Of a DNA stretch of 64,000 nucleotides, positions 33,867 to 46,000 are shown piece by piece. The DNA comes from Ditylenchus dipsaci (Eukaryota; Nematoda; Chromadorea; Rhabditida; Anguinidae). The translations under genes were made by a program, and so were the position numbers. Below the pieces are notes generated by a model. That model did no database searches. It was not told the origin of the DNA and was given only the letters and a program-made list of their open reading frames with translations. The stretch lies in NCBI GenBank assembly GCA_004194705.1, contig SADC01000707.1, positions 601,884 through 665,883 on the forward strand, read 5' to 3'. Every line of letters begins with the position of its first letter. Position 1 is the first letter of the stretch.

Positions 33867-34680
33867 TGGTTATGGATGAAAGTGAGCAAAACCAGGGGTC
33901 GCACAGTCCAGTAGGCAAAAGTTCTCGAAGAACGAAGGTAGTTTTTATGTGTTTTAAGTGTCTTTACCTTTTTCATAGGTCGTCTGCGATGAAGAATGTC
34001 ATGAGATCTTTTCGTGGAGCGCTGGCAAACAACACGGCAATCGATTCAATTTTCTCATGGAAAATGGAAAAGCTGACAGCAAAGTAGTGTGCAAAGAAGA
34101 TCACTGTCGAGCCATTCCCAACAAGAGCCACAGTGCGCATTCGAGATTAGTATTTCAGCGTTCAATTATATTGACTACGACATTATATTTTATGCTGGAG
34201 GTTAGACCAGTATCGCAAGTGCATATGGATAAGGCCCTTCTCAAGTTTGTCGTCACTTCCGGCCAATCCATGAAGCTTCATGAACTTTATGGATTGTTTT
34301 CGAAAACTAGCGTAAGTATTTTGTCTTTTGCGTGTGCTTTTTGTATAGGGTCATCAGTATTTAGCATTGATAATGTAAAAGCTGAGTCCAAAAAGACGTC
34401 TAGGGATTTCCTGACTTCTCAAAATACGCTGAGCAAAAGGATTAGCGCTAAACTGGATCTGGTCAAAGTGGATATTGTTGCTAAATTAGACCAGCTAGAG
34501 AAAGCCGTAGGAAGATTGACTTTGGACTTTGCAAAAAAAGTTGGGGATTATTTTGCAGTAGCAGCGCACTTTTTCGATGAAAATCGGTAAAATCTTAACG
34601 GATAGCGACATCACATTTTTCTATCTTCTTTAGGTGGAAGCAAGACTCTGTTCTCGTTTTAACTCCTATCAAATAAACGG
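33867..34680 (+). pseudogene. hAT-family transposase, N-terminal part
   Basis: Exon 1 from ATG 33867 ends at GTAGTT (33939), and a 40-bp intron ends in TTCATAG (33979). Exon 2 reads VVCDEECHEIFSWSAGKQ and VVCKEDHCRAIPNKSHSAH, resembling a BED-type finger. HMDKALLKFVVTSGQSMKLH, the typical helix of hAT transposases, follows. GRLTLDFAKKVGDYFAVAAH (34510-34570) corresponds to the start of the catalytic fold with its Asp, followed by FFDENR and a splice at about 34589. A 3' exon (from 34634) stops after about 14 residues. The rest of the catalytic region and the dimerisation domain are missing, so this is truncated. No TIRs were identified. A domesticated gene is less likely. Confidence 0.65.
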
Positions 34681-34834
34681 CTGAATAGAACTTCAGGGAA
34701 GCTAAACAAGGAGATAGTTGTCTGTGCTGCATTCCTCGACCCTTCGCTCATGCTCAGCTAAGAAGTGTGTGTGTGCAAAAGTTTCTGGATGGGATTATAA
34801 AAAAGTTTGTGAACTTTGGTTGTCAGGCTTCATT

Positions 34835-34985
34835 ATTCACCGCGGCGACATTTCACCACCTACGACATTTAACCGCGAAACATTTCACGGCAAGACATTT
34901 CACCGCGGGACATTTCACCGCGAGACTTTTCACCGCCGCGACATTTCACTACGGGAATTTCACGCCTACGACATCTCTCCGCCGA
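34835..34985. repeat. Tandem repeat GACATTTCACCGCG
   Basis: About nine units of ACATTTCACCGCGG. Identical units occur at 38040-38090 and 39900-39950 inside the arms of the 3.4-kb inverted repeat. Confidence 0.75.
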
Positions 34986-35209
34986 ATTTCATTTATCTAG
35001 CTTATATATCTAGCCAATGGTCGAAATCTACCTTTAGCGGTTTTAATCAACTTTTTCATGGCCTTTCTGTACTTAACTAATTTGATACTTAATGGTCTCG
35101 ATTCACCTTGAATGCTTCTTCATCCACGGCCAGAACTCAAAATTTAGTTTTCTACGGTCAAATCAAACCCGAAAAGCTGCCTGTCCCTTCTGTCATGTGA
35201 GCATACCTG

Positions 35210-35660
35210 CACGCAGCGCCGGCGGCACGCCGTCGCTGCACGAGCGCCGGCGCGGCGCCGTGTAAAATTGGGCGAGTTGGAGCGCCGGCGCTAGCGCCGG
35301 CGGCGAAAAAAATGAAGCTTGTCGGAGCCGGCGGCGAAAATTTTGTGAGGCGCCGGCGCTTCGAAAGATGGAAAAAAATAAATAGTTTTAGATGTTAACA
35401 GAAGGCGGAAGATCTATTCAAATACTATGCAAATGATATCTGTTGTGAAAAAACGTCGTTTTAGTATGAATTTTGTCATGTTTAAAAACATAATTCAAAT
35501 TTTACCCTTATCATACATAAGCAGGCGCCGGCGCTGCACCAGCGCCGGTGCGCCGCCGGCAAAAAAAAGACATCTAATGAGCGCCGGCGGCGAAAACTTT
35601 AATGACTCGGCGCTCCAGCCGGCGCCGGCGGTGTAAATGAAAAAGAGCCGGCGCTTTTTT
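35210..35660. repeat. GC-rich GCGCCGGCG palindromic cluster
   Basis: Many copies of GCGCCGGCG and CGCCGGCGGC, giving local GC content far above the flanks, split by a short AT-rich piece (35365-35515). Similar short patches occur at 16250-16310 and 54590-54650. No gene recognised. Confidence 0.65.
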
Positions 35661-36189
35661 TATTTTTGGCGAGCGTGCACGTATGCATGTGAGTCGCTGG
35701 TGGCCTCTTTGACGTGATTAATCACAGCCTTTTCATTTTATGCGGGCCATCAATTTTTTATAGCCTGGAGGGCTGGTTTAAACTCAAAATTTAGTTAAAT
35801 TTTTGGGACGTCCTCTCAAAAGCACAAAAGCACTAATTAAAATAACGGGAAAACTGTGAGGCTTTAATGCCGGTGGAGCTGCCTCTAATTGCTCTTGTTT
35901 TTCTGTTGTTTATTTGGGATTGTGCTTAGTTGCAGGGTAAGTAATCACACGGGTTTTTATTACTTGAGATCCAAGACGTATAAAAACGACTTCACTGCAC
36001 TAGTGCCAACCGTGGTGAGTGACCGGCTTAAAATTACTTTCCTACACTGCCTAATCACAAACAACGACTTCATTAAACCCTTAGCTTTATTTTAACAACA
36101 ACAGCAAGACAATCACATAGAAAGAAGGAATTAATCCTAAGGATTATATTTCATTGGAAGATTCTGGTCAGGCAATTGAGGAGGAGATG

Positions 36190-36345
36190 ACGGCAACCGG
36201 ACATTTGGCATTTGTCCGCGGACATTTGGCATAATTTTTCGGTATGATTCGGGCAAAACAACCGAATCATACCGAAAAATTATGCCAAATGTCCGCGGAC
36301 AAATTCCACAAATTATGCCAAATATCCGGCTGCCGGAGATGAACG
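36190..36345. repeat. Family B palindromic MITE, copy 2
   Basis: GGCAACCGGACATTTGGCAT at the left, GCCAAATATCCGGCTGCC at the right, with the central hairpin CGGTATGATTCGGGC / GAATCATACCG. Matches copy 1 at 4465-4600. Confidence 0.8.
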
Positions 36346-36461
36346 CTAGAAATATAGACGTCACCACTATCTTCTGGAACGAAACAAGCTTGACACCGAT
36401 ATCCGGAACATAATTAACTTCTGACCTGGAAGAACAAGCGCTATCACCGCAGGCAAATGAG

Positions 36462-36886
36462 GGCTAGGTGAAAACCTGCTTAACGAAAATCTGCTTGATG
36501 AAATTCTTATATAGGAAATCAGTTAATACCGTATTTTCTCTATTAAGTCCCCCCTCTCTAATAACTCCCCCTATTTCGACCCCATATCTCAGCCTAAGGA
36601 AAAATTTTTGTAAATCTGTTTTTTGCGTTTTCTTAATCACCACGATCTTAGTTGATTCCACTTTTTAGATTTCGGTCGGGCATCCGAAAATCTCAAAATC
36701 GAAATATTTTTTTTTCCGATTTTTTAAGGGTTGAAAAATAACTCCCCCGGGGACTTACTACAGAAAATACGGTAGGTTTCACAAGTAAACAATTCTGTTT
36801 CAAAATTATTTTATGAAACCTGTTAACTGATTATATTGTCTTCCTATATAGTATTTTCGCTAAGCAGGTTTTCACCTAGCCCAAAT
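36462..36886. repeat. Palindrome carrying a pogo-type MITE
   Basis: Outer arms GGCTAGGTGAAAACCTGCTT (36462) and AAGCAGGTTTTCACCTAGCC (36864-36883) are complementary. At the inner end of the left arm a complete pogo-type MITE is inserted (36529-36772). Confidence 0.72.
36529..36772. mobile_element. Pogo-type MITE, complete, 244 bp
   Basis: Ends CCGTATTTTCTCT / GAAAATACGG with TA on both sides (36527-36528 and 36773-36774). Inner sequence matches 13140-13300 along most of its length. It shares termini with the pogo remnant at 29884. Confidence 0.78.
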
Positions 36887-37397
36887 GAGGCAAGGCATCA
36901 CTTTCAGAGTCAAATCCAGCTTGTTGCAAGGTCCAACTGTCCTCCAACTTGGTCCAACGAGATAGCTTCGAATTGCTTGGCTTTTTTAGTACCTGTTTTT
37001 CTGAACCGACCTGCAAACTCACTAATCCAATATAAAAAACTAATAACTTTGAATAATAACACCTTCAACGCCCCTTCGATCATCTTTTTCAAATCTGCGA
37101 CCGTGGAAGTGCCGGATATTTGGACGAAAAAGTGCGTCTTTTTTCTTATCACCTCGAAATACAACTCCTGAAGAGGATTGTCATCGATTTTTAAACTAAT
37201 AACCAAACCACGCAAACCATTGCTCTTATCTGGCTCACCTAAAATAGAGTGCATAAATATTGATCTAACACTGAGCGAGAAGACGAAAACGATTATTTAA
37301 CCACAATTTATTGATTACCACCGGTAAACCAACCCACACCTGGGAACCAACCTTGAATGCCGTTTTATCGCGGGTTGACTGTACAAGAGACATTATA
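36887..37397. other. No recognised gene
   Basis: A minus-strand frame (36910-37254, 114 codons, reading PLQELYFEVIRKKTHFFVQI) is uninterrupted but matches nothing I recognise. It could be an exon. No repeats seen. Confidence 0.25.
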
Positions 37398-38432
37398 GGG
37401 GGGACTTTATATACGCATCGCCTTTTGTCGAAAGTTCTAGCCCCTCTGGTGGTGTTTTAATTTACTTTTTTAGTAAAAATTTTGACTTTTAGGCCTAAAA
37501 ATCATAAAGCAATCGATTGCAACCATTTCCAGCACTGCTTTGCTGTCATCAACTGTCTCAATTTTGCGATTTTTGGCAATGACTACCGAAATAAAAGGAA
37601 ACTAGCCAAAATGATGCGCACTAGCAACTGAGATTTTTTTGCGATTTCAATTTACATTATTTTACACAACCGCATGTTGAAAATGACGGCAAGAAGCAGG
37701 GCTACATTTTGAGTGTAAGGTTGCAAATGAGTATGTAAATTAAAATTGAAAAAAAACATCAGTTCCAGGATACTACCGAAAAGTACTGGTATAGTCCTAT
37801 TGAGGATTTCATCGAATTGGAAATGGTTCAATATTTTTTGAATCCTAGCTAAAACTTTATACTAACTTTTTATCTGTATAATAGCTCAAATGAAAGCCCA
37901 GAAGCTTGGCTACATTTGGACACTAAACTTGTAAATAAAAGGACAAAAAAAAAGGTCTGCAGCCAGTGGTAGTCGAACCTGTGACTATAAGGCGATGCGT
38001 ATATAACGTTCCCTCCCCCCCCCCCTTTAAAAATTAGGAGGTGAAATGTCGTAGGCGGTGAAATGTCGCCGCGGTAAAATGTCCCATCCCCTTCATTATC
38101 CCACAGTGAGCGTGCTTTTAAAGAGCTAAGATGCATTGTAGGAAACTTAACTGAAACCGTTTGGACCCAAGAAAACAGCATCACTTGTATATCTGCGTTC
38201 CATATATTTGCGAAATGTTGTTTGACTATTTGGTGGTATTGTATATTAGCAGTATTGTTTTGCTAAATAAAGATTCTTTGGATCGGACACGCCCATTTTG
38301 ATATCGGCCGTTTTGATGCCGGAAGAATTTGATGCCGCGGCATTTTGATGCCTCACCAAATTCTTCCTTCCAAACGAAAGTGCAGACACGTGGAAAAGAA
38401 AACTCGATTTTGTCGAAAAAATCACTTCTGAG

Positions 38433-38498
38433 TAGGGTTCGACATATGTGGCTAAAAAGCCACATGTGTGGCTTTTTAGCCACATATGTCGAACCCTA
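38433..38498. mobile_element. 66-bp perfectly palindromic hAT-like MITE
   Basis: Ends TAGGGTTCGACATATG and complement, each arm being 32 bases around a central TG. CTTCTGAG flanks it on both sides (38425-38432 and 38499-38506). The interior is GTGGCTAAAAAGCCAC. The perfect symmetry and intact duplication imply very recent insertion. Confidence 0.9.
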
Positions 38499-39299
38499 CT
38501 TCTGAGTCAGAATTTCTGACATCAGTTTTTATAATCACCAAAAAATTTCGGTTACAAGAAAGTATTTTCGTTAAGTTTTTTCTTTTAAAATAAGACAATT
38601 TCAGTAAATTAATGAAAAAATAATAAATAAAATTTGTTAAATGTCATCCATTAGGCCCAAAAAAAATAGGAAATATGAGTAAAAATTTGAAATTTCTATT
38701 GGAGAAATTTCATTATTTAGCACCCAATATCTTTGTCAAACCCAATACCAATATTTTCGAAAGACACCAACCAACATCCCAATACCAATATTAACGGCTT
38801 TTTTTGACCCAATACTCTAATATCCCAATAACAATATATTGTTTGATCCATCTCTAGTCAAAAAGGTCAAAATAGCAAAATTTGGTCTAAAATTTTGGCG
38901 CTTTTTTTATTTTTAAATTATGACGGTTTAGTGAAAAAGCGTCAAAAACCGTCAAAATGAGTAAACAATAGGACTTTGTCGGGTCCAAATTCGATCAGCG
39001 TGCGCAGGGGGAACGGAGATAGAAAAATACTTGTCTACCCTTTTTGGCGACTTCAGCGATTGGTGAGGGACCATATGAAAAGTTTTATAATTCACCTTAG
39101 GCTATGCACTAAACGGAAATGGTTCGCCGCTTCGCGTCCAAGACCAGTGTACTCACATTGCAATGACTCGATGTTTGGTGGTCTTGGTATGGCTTAAAAA
39201 TGAAAGTAACCTAAAATCGGGTATTTTTAAACCGAATTACCCACACGATCGGTTTAGATCGGTACATGGTTGTTTTTTTATTTAAACGAATTTTTTTAA

Positions 39300-39500
39300 A
39301 GCTATCCACCAGACCAGGTGGTACCCACCTAAGATTTCGGGATTCGGTAGCAAAAATTGGTATTTGGAATAAAAAAACTCATTTAGCAGACAATTTTACG
39401 TATGAACGGACCATTTTTTTTTTCAATTCTACTAACATTCGTTTTTAGGCTTTCCATGTGGATATTCACCTGACCAAGGGGTACCCATCCAGATACCGGC
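39300..39500. repeat. GGATATCCACCTGACCA motif cluster
   Basis: CTATCCACCAGACCAGGTGG (39302) and GTGGATATTCACCTGACCAA (39450) resemble GTGGATATCCACCTGACCAA at 23121 and GTGGACATCCACCTGACCAG at 52282. All are followed by GGTACCCA or GGTAACCA. This is a dispersed short repeat of unknown type. Confidence 0.55.
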
Positions 39501-40789
39501 CAGTAGGTGGGGAAAAGGGCCCCGGCGGTACCAACACCTATTTCAGTGTTCGGCTAGGTGAGATGCCGTATTTCCTGTAATAAAAGTGGCCGGCCGTCCT
39601 ATCACTTTCGTTTGGAAGGAAGAATTTGGTGAGGCATCAAAATGCCGCGGCATCAAATTCTTCCGGCATCAAAACGGCCGATATCAAAATGGGCGTGTCC
39701 GATCCAAAGAATCTTTATTTAGCAAAACAATACTGCTAATATACAAACCACCAAATAGTCAAACAACATTTCGCAAATATATGGAACGCAGATATACAAG
39801 TGATGCTGTTTTTCTTGGGTCCAAACGGTTTCAGTTAAGTTTCCTACAATGCATCTTAGCTCTTTAAAAGCACGCTCACTGTGGGATAATGAAGGGGATG
39901 GGACATTTTACCGCGGCGACATTTCACCGCCTACGACATTTCACCTCCTAATTTTTAAAGGGGGGGGGGGGAAACTTTATATACGCATCGCCTTAGGTCA
40001 CAGGTTCGACTACCACTGGCTGCAGACCTTTTTTTTTTGTCCTTTTATTTACAAGTTTAGTGTCCAAATGTAGCCAAGCTTCTGGCTTTCATTTGAGCTA
40101 TTATACAGATAAAAAGTTAGTATAAAGTTTTAGCTAGGATTCAAAAAATATTGAACCATTTCCAATTCGATGAAATCCTCAATAGGACTATACCAGTACT
40201 TTTCGGTAGTATCCTGGAACTGACGTTTTTTTTTCAATTTTAATTTCCATACTCATTTGCAACCTTACACTCAAAATGTAGCCCTGCTTCTTGCCGTCAT
40301 TTTCAGCATACGGTTGTGTAAAATAATGTAAATTGAAATCGCAAAAGATATCAGTTCCCAAATAATACTGAAATCCTACCCCTCAATAGTACTCATTTCT
40401 TCCTGAGTCAACATTTCGCTGGCTACCTGATTTTTTGAAGTGATTTTGGTGTGTAAAAATTCTTATCTTGTCCCCATGAAATTCTGACTCCAGAAAGTCA
40501 CTAAACATGTGAGCAAATAAATAAAATTGGCGGAGACTCAGGCTATATTAGTCTAAGTACGCATCATTTTGGCTGGTTTCCTCTAATTTTGGTAGTCATT
40601 GCCAAAAATCGCAAAATTAAGGCATTTGCTGACATCAAATCAGTGCTGGAAATAGTTGCAATCGACTGCTCGATGATTTTTGGACCTAATAGTCAAAACT
40701 TACTAAAAACTTAAATTAAAACACCTCCAAAGGGACTAGAACTTTCGACAAAAGGCGATGCGTATATAAAGTTCCCCCCCCCCCCCTTT

Positions 40790-41748
40790 AAGACAATTGT
40801 TTTCAAAATTTTAACTAAATTTGAAAAAACCAGCTCCAACTGACCAGCTCCAAGTGTCCCCAGCTCCAAGTGTCGTTTCACCCCAAAAATCAGTTCGCCC
40901 AACATTAATTAGTCCGAGAATCAGATCGTCCGAAATTTAATTCGTACAAACTTGAATACAAAAATTGCTCGATTATTCGATTTCCGAGCACATTTTTATT
41001 TTATATAGTGGCCCTAATAAAAACCTAAATGGATCAAATTTCGTTTCTTTAGGACAAAAAAACAGTTCCAGTGTGTTACTAAATCAAGATTAGACTGAAT
41101 TAGGAACTTTTGAAAAAAATATTGGTAGTGGGCAATATATTGGGGCCCACAAATTTGAAATATTGGTATTGGGTGTGGAGGGGGCCAAAAAATATTGGTA
41201 TTGGTATTGCGTAAAGGCAAATGCCCATCTCCACTTTTGACATCCATGTTTCATTTTTCAAAAACAGATGTTTTACACGCTAAAAATTGTCCCAAAAAGA
41301 ACATTATTATTGGAGGCAAAGCAAAATTTAAACATCCTCTATTGTGTTGATTTTGGCATAATATATTTCTCGCTTGAAAGTCGGCGTGAGTGCAGCTGTT
41401 TTTGTTCTATCGGGCATTGTTCAACGTTTTTAAAATTTCAACCTTAACTAAATAGCTCAAATAGCCTAAAAATCCCGCACCCACACCCAGAGTCTGGATC
41501 CCAGACCCACACTTGTGTTCACAATATAATTTGACCTAGTCAAAAGTGACGAGTGTGGGTGTAAGTGTGGGAGTGGGATTTGTGTGTTTCTGTAAAGAGT
41601 GCGGGTGTGGAGCGGGTATGAGCGCTATTATAAACGTGCCTTAAAGGAGCATGTCCGTGCGTTTCAAAATGTTAAGGCGGGGGACCAGCAATTTTTTTGG
41701 AATCCTTCCATTTTTCACTCGTGATGCGTCAAATCTAATATTGATGAC
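40790..41748. other. No recognised gene
   Basis: AT-rich with short G/T-rich runs (41540-41630, GTGTGGGTG). No coding frame, TIR pair or target duplication is evident. Confidence 0.4.
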
Positions 41749-41970
41749 TAGGGTTGTCGACTTTCGACTTTTAAGTCGAAAGTCGAAAAGTCGAAATTTT
41801 TTTAAGGTCGATTTTTGGCCTCGGAGCGAAAATGTGATTTTACAACATATACTCAGAATTAAAAGTTGGGTATACATTGTAAAATCAGATTTACACTCCG
41901 GTAAAAAAATCTGCCTTAAAAAAATTTCGACTTATCACTTTCGACTTAAAAGTCGAAAGTCGACAACCTA
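41749..41970. mobile_element. hAT-like MITE with GTCGAAA interior
   Basis: Ends TAGGGTTGTCGACTTTCGAC / complement, flanked by TTGATGAC at 41741-41748 and 41971-41978. The outer parts consist of CTTTCGACTTTTAAGTCGAA-like self-complementary units; the centre is about 120 bp of non-repetitive AT-rich DNA with an internal hairpin. Confidence 0.9.
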
Positions 41971-42050
41971 TTGATGACCCTATACTACTTTTAAAAATTC
42001 TGTTTTTAAAAACACGGCAGAAAACTTAAAAAATCTGGGTATAACGCATG

Positions 42051-42617
42051 TAGGGTTGTCGAGTACTCGAAATTTCGAGTACTCGACTCGAAATCTTATC
42101 AATACTCGAAATTTTCGAGTACTCGACTCGACTCGATATTCGAAACTCGAAATTTTCGAGTACTCGACTCGACTCGATACTCGATACTCGAAATTTTCGA
42201 GTACTCGACTCGACTCGATACTCGAAACTCGAAAAATTCGAATAATACTCGAAATTACTCGATTTCGAGTAGAATTTTTGTCGAAATTTAGGTTAAAAAT
42301 TTAATCATGTGAAGTTGGTAAGGCATAATAAAGCCATAAAAAAGAAAAAAATTGGTCCTCGAGCACATTTTTAATTATTAAATTCTATACTTCAAACTCA
42401 AAATTTTCGAGTACTTGACTCGATGCTCGAAACTCGAAATTTTCGAGTCGAGTACTCGACTCGGTATTCGAAACTCGAAATTTTCGAGTACTCGACTCGA
42501 CTCGATATTCGAAACTCGAAATTTTCGAGTACTCGACTCGACTCGATACTCGAAACTCGAAAATTTCGAATAATACTCGAAATTACTCGATTTCGAGTAC
42601 TCGACTCGCCAACCCTA
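42051..42617. mobile_element. hAT-like MITE with ACTCGA interior
   Basis: Ends TAGGGTTGTCGAGTACTCG and GAGTCGCCAACCCTA-type complement are flanked by AACGCATG at 42043-42050 and 42618-42625. The interior consists of repeated CGAAATTTTCGAGTACTCGA units on both sides of about 130 bp of AT-rich sequence. ORFs in it (EYSTRLD repeats) are artefacts. Confidence 0.9.
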
Positions 42618-42629
42618 AACGCATGTAAA

Positions 42630-43030
42630 ACTTGATCGAGAAAGAAAAATGGTGGTCCACGCCTTTTCTCCGTGTCGGGTAGGGCATGCCCCTTTAAAAT
42701 TTTGTTGCGTTACGAAAACTGCGCATGCGTGATTCTTATCGCCAATTATTTGTTAAATTTTGAGACATGCGGTGTTATTATTGGTGTGCAGTTCATCCAG
42801 AGTATATTTGTCCACGAGTCAAGTTTTTTTCTATTTTTTCATCTAGGGCATTACTTAATGTATCTGCCCGCAAGTTGCCTGATAAAAGGTTGATAAATAT
42901 TGCAGATGAATATCAGGCTAATTATACTTAAAATTGTGAATTTTTCGAATTTCCCTACATTCTCTAAATGTCCCTTTGAATTTTTACCTCTATACTTTGT
43001 AATTTGTCATTGCTTTATAAAATTCCACTT
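42630..43030. other. Spacer upstream of INCENP
   Basis: Non-repetitive AT-rich sequence, probably promoter and 5' flank of INCENP. No TATA or other element can be assigned with confidence. Confidence 0.35.
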
Positions 43031-43040
43031 CAAACTTCAG
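43030..43040 (+). promoter_or_regulatory. Probable trans-splice acceptor of INCENP
   Basis: AACTTCAG ends at 43040, five bases before the ATG at 43046. No upstream coding exon is visible, so a spliced leader is the likely partner. A 5'UTR intron is the alternative. Confidence 0.5.
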
Positions 43041-43045
43041 GTGCA

Positions 43046-46000
43046 ATGCGTGAAGAAGATTTAAGGGTCGTGGCTAGTTTGGTCGATTGGTCCAATTCGG
43101 ATAAGGTATTGAACAAAGTCTTCTACGAAAAGTATGGCAAGATATTGGAAGAGAAACTCACTAATTTCCAGGTAGTTCTTGTTATCATGATTATTCGACT
43201 GTAAACAGTAAAATTGAAATTTTAGGAGTGCAAGGCTCAGATGAAAGACTGCATTAAGAACAATTATGGCGATAGTATGGTGGGTTGGAAATTTTATGCA
43301 TTTCTTGCTATCATGTGACAACTTTTCATCGTTTAGGTTCCGCGCACACCGAAGCGAGTGAAACCAATGGCTACTCTTTTGGAACAAATTAAACAATTTA
43401 AGACTATTTGCTTCGATGATGATGATGTGGAGAATAGTCCTTCTAGAAGCTTCGACTCTTTAGCTAATGCTCAAAATGACGCGCAGATTAATCCAAAAGA
43501 AGAGAAAATAGTTGAGGGGATAGATACCGAGACCATTCTGAAGGATGTGTTGTGCAGAAATTGAGAAACTACCTCCTGTCCAGGTGTTCCGCTTTTTTCA
43601 TTTTTCGTGTCCAAAAAACTTTACCTAATTTTAGCTTGCCAATCCTTATGTGTTTAATGAGCCTAATGATCCAATTTCTGCTTCTACCAGTTCGGCTTCC
43701 GGTGCTGTGAAGGTAATGTTTACTATGCTTTTTTAGGACTTGTGATGAGTCTAACATTCCAGATGGTTACCAGGTCGAAATTCACTACGAAGAAGACTGC
43801 TAAGCAAAATACTCGCACTGCAAAGTCTCCTAGCTCCAAGGTAATCGCTTATCGCTATTATGGGGCTTGTTCATGAAACCGTTGTTAAGGTGCTCCGCCA
43901 TTCCGCAAGACAACAAAAGATCAAAAACATTGAGGAGAAGGCCAATCAGGCGTTAAAATACAAGGAGGATATTTTAAAAGAAAAAGCAGAGCGAGCTAAA
44001 CGGTTTGTTTTGGACCGTCATTACTGATCAGACGTTAAACTGGCGTGGTTATTGTCGTCTTGCCCTCTTTAGTCAGGTGTAATTACCTTCCAATATTTAG
44101 GAGACATAATCTGCAATTTTCCTAGATTTAGTGGCATCGTGTTTTTTTCGACTTTTTTCTACCGCACACGCTATATACCAAACAACTCCAAATTTAATGC
44201 CGAGCGATATGCTCTCAGATGTCGGGTGATTATTTGGGTGAATATTTTCGGAACTTGTTCGGAATGTGCACCACATTTTTTTGCCTTGGTCCGCCCTATT
44301 GTTTTTTACCACAAAATGCCTTGGTCCCCCTTGTAGTTTTGAAGGTGATAATGGTTAAGGTAATCATGTTAACCACAACCACCATTATCACTACGATCAT
44401 CATATTAACGTAACTATAATGGACAGGGAGGACAAAGACATTTTGTGGCAAAAAATTACGGGAGGACCAAGGCAAAAAAATGTGGTCCACGTTCCGAACA
44501 AGTTCCTTATTTTCAACCTCCAAAAATGATCTCTAAAATCTTAAAATGGACAGGAGTGGTCTGTTTTGTGTATCCTCATGTGCGTGTTTGGGCTCGTTTC
44601 ACTCGACTCTGCAGCTCTGTTAGATGGCTGTAAAATTGTACCAGATGTTAGCGAAATTTTGGACTTGTTACCAATTTAAAAGCAAAAATGGAAATTTTGA
44701 TGTGTGCACCTTTATCAAAATATGCGATTTTAAACGTGACGCTACCGAGGGTCGAAAAATAGATCGGAAACTTTTGTCTTTTGGTTTTTTTTTCTGTCGG
44801 GGTCCTTGAAATAATGTTTACGAAAGTCATGTTGTTATCTTTTCTCAGCTAATCTACTCATTTTAGTGACCGTGAGGAGCACCGGCAGCGTGTTGAACAA
44901 AATAATCGGCTAAAGGAAGCAGAGCAGCGTGAGCGAGAGCAACAGCTACGAGCTCAAGAAAAGCGTCTTCAAGAATTTCGTCTGGAACAAGAAAAGCTTG
45001 AGAGAAATGCATGCCTCTCCAAAAGTCCATTCCGTGCTGGACTGGGAGTATCTGCCTTGCCAAAGACTACTCCAAGACATCTTGCCATTCAACCTTCAAA
45101 GACTACTCCTCGACAGCTAGTTGTGCCGTTGAAAAGGAGTAAAAACGCGGACAACAATCAATTGTGGGTTTTGTCAATTTGCTTCCCATTCGATAAAACG
45201 CATTAATTTTAGTGAGGACGGCAACCTGCGTGCTGCTGAAGAAGATGTTCGTGTCAAAGAGGAGGATAGAAAGGGTGACCAATTGGAGAAGGAGCGTCGA
45301 GAGCAGGAGCGTCAAGAGCAGGAGCGTTGTGAGCAAGAAATTCGGGAGCAGGAACTTCGGGAACAGGAGCTGCGAGAACAGAGGCGTCTGGAAATGGAAC
45401 GTCGTGAGCAGGAACGTCTTGAACAGGAATGTCTTGAACAGAAGCGTTTGCAGCAAGAAAAGCAAGATAAAGAGCGGCATGATAAGGAACGAGCTGAGAA
45501 AGAACGACGTGAAAAGGAGCGACGCGAAACAGCAGCTGAAGAAAGAACGACTAGAGAAGGAACGCAGAGAGCAGCAACTTCGTGAGCAGAAAATAATCGA
45601 GAAGGAGCAACAGGAGCGTGATCAGAAATTCAGAGCGGTGGTCACGCAGTAATTTTTTTAAATTTATATATGTTCGCAGTAGTAACTCTTCACATCTAGC
45701 ACTTACGATATGACTCCCGATAAGATTTATCTTCCCAGTTCTGAGAACAACTACAATGTGGATGACCTATCTTCTCACGATGAGACTGACAATGATGAGA
45801 AGCCAAGGTTATTTGAGAATGATTTTCAATTGAAATCATATTCCTCTAATTTTTCAGGAAGGAAGTGCCTAAGTGGGCTCAAAGTAAGTGTTTTTGATAG
45901 TAAAATGCAAAATAGGTTCTTTTCTACGACTCAGACTTGTTCGTCGGGCCTTCATTTAAGCTGATATAAGTACGACCCAGCTTAGAGTATGAACATTTTG

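Larger units (their letters stand above)
37398..40785. repeat. 3.4-kb inverted repeat with about 1-kb arms
   Basis: The left arm (37398 to about 38386) and right arm (about 39604 to 40785) are complementary with a few indels; the right arm has an extra segment at about 40366-40560. Each arm contains a unit bounded by G-run ACTTTATATACGCATCGCC termini (37398-38030 and 39957-40790) and GCATCAAAACGGCCGATATC near the centre. The spacer (38387-39603) holds a hAT-like MITE and GGATATTCACCTGACC motifs. AGGTTCGACTACCACTGG (about 40000, complement 37965-37985) resembles a tRNA B box and is followed by a T run, so a tRNA-derived piece may be included. Confidence 0.82.

Noticed and set aside
34718..35080. 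120-codon frame with repeated HFTAR or FHRETFHR units
   Set aside because: Product of the GACATTTCACCGCG tandem repeat.
42056..42635. Two plus-strand frames with EYSTRLD repeats
   Set aside because: Translation of the ACTCGA microsatellite within a MITE.
45103..45480. 125-codon minus-strand frame rich in Leu, Phe and Thr
   Set aside because: It is the antisense of the INCENP coiled coil (repeated GAGCAGGAGCGT codons) and has no gene features of its own.
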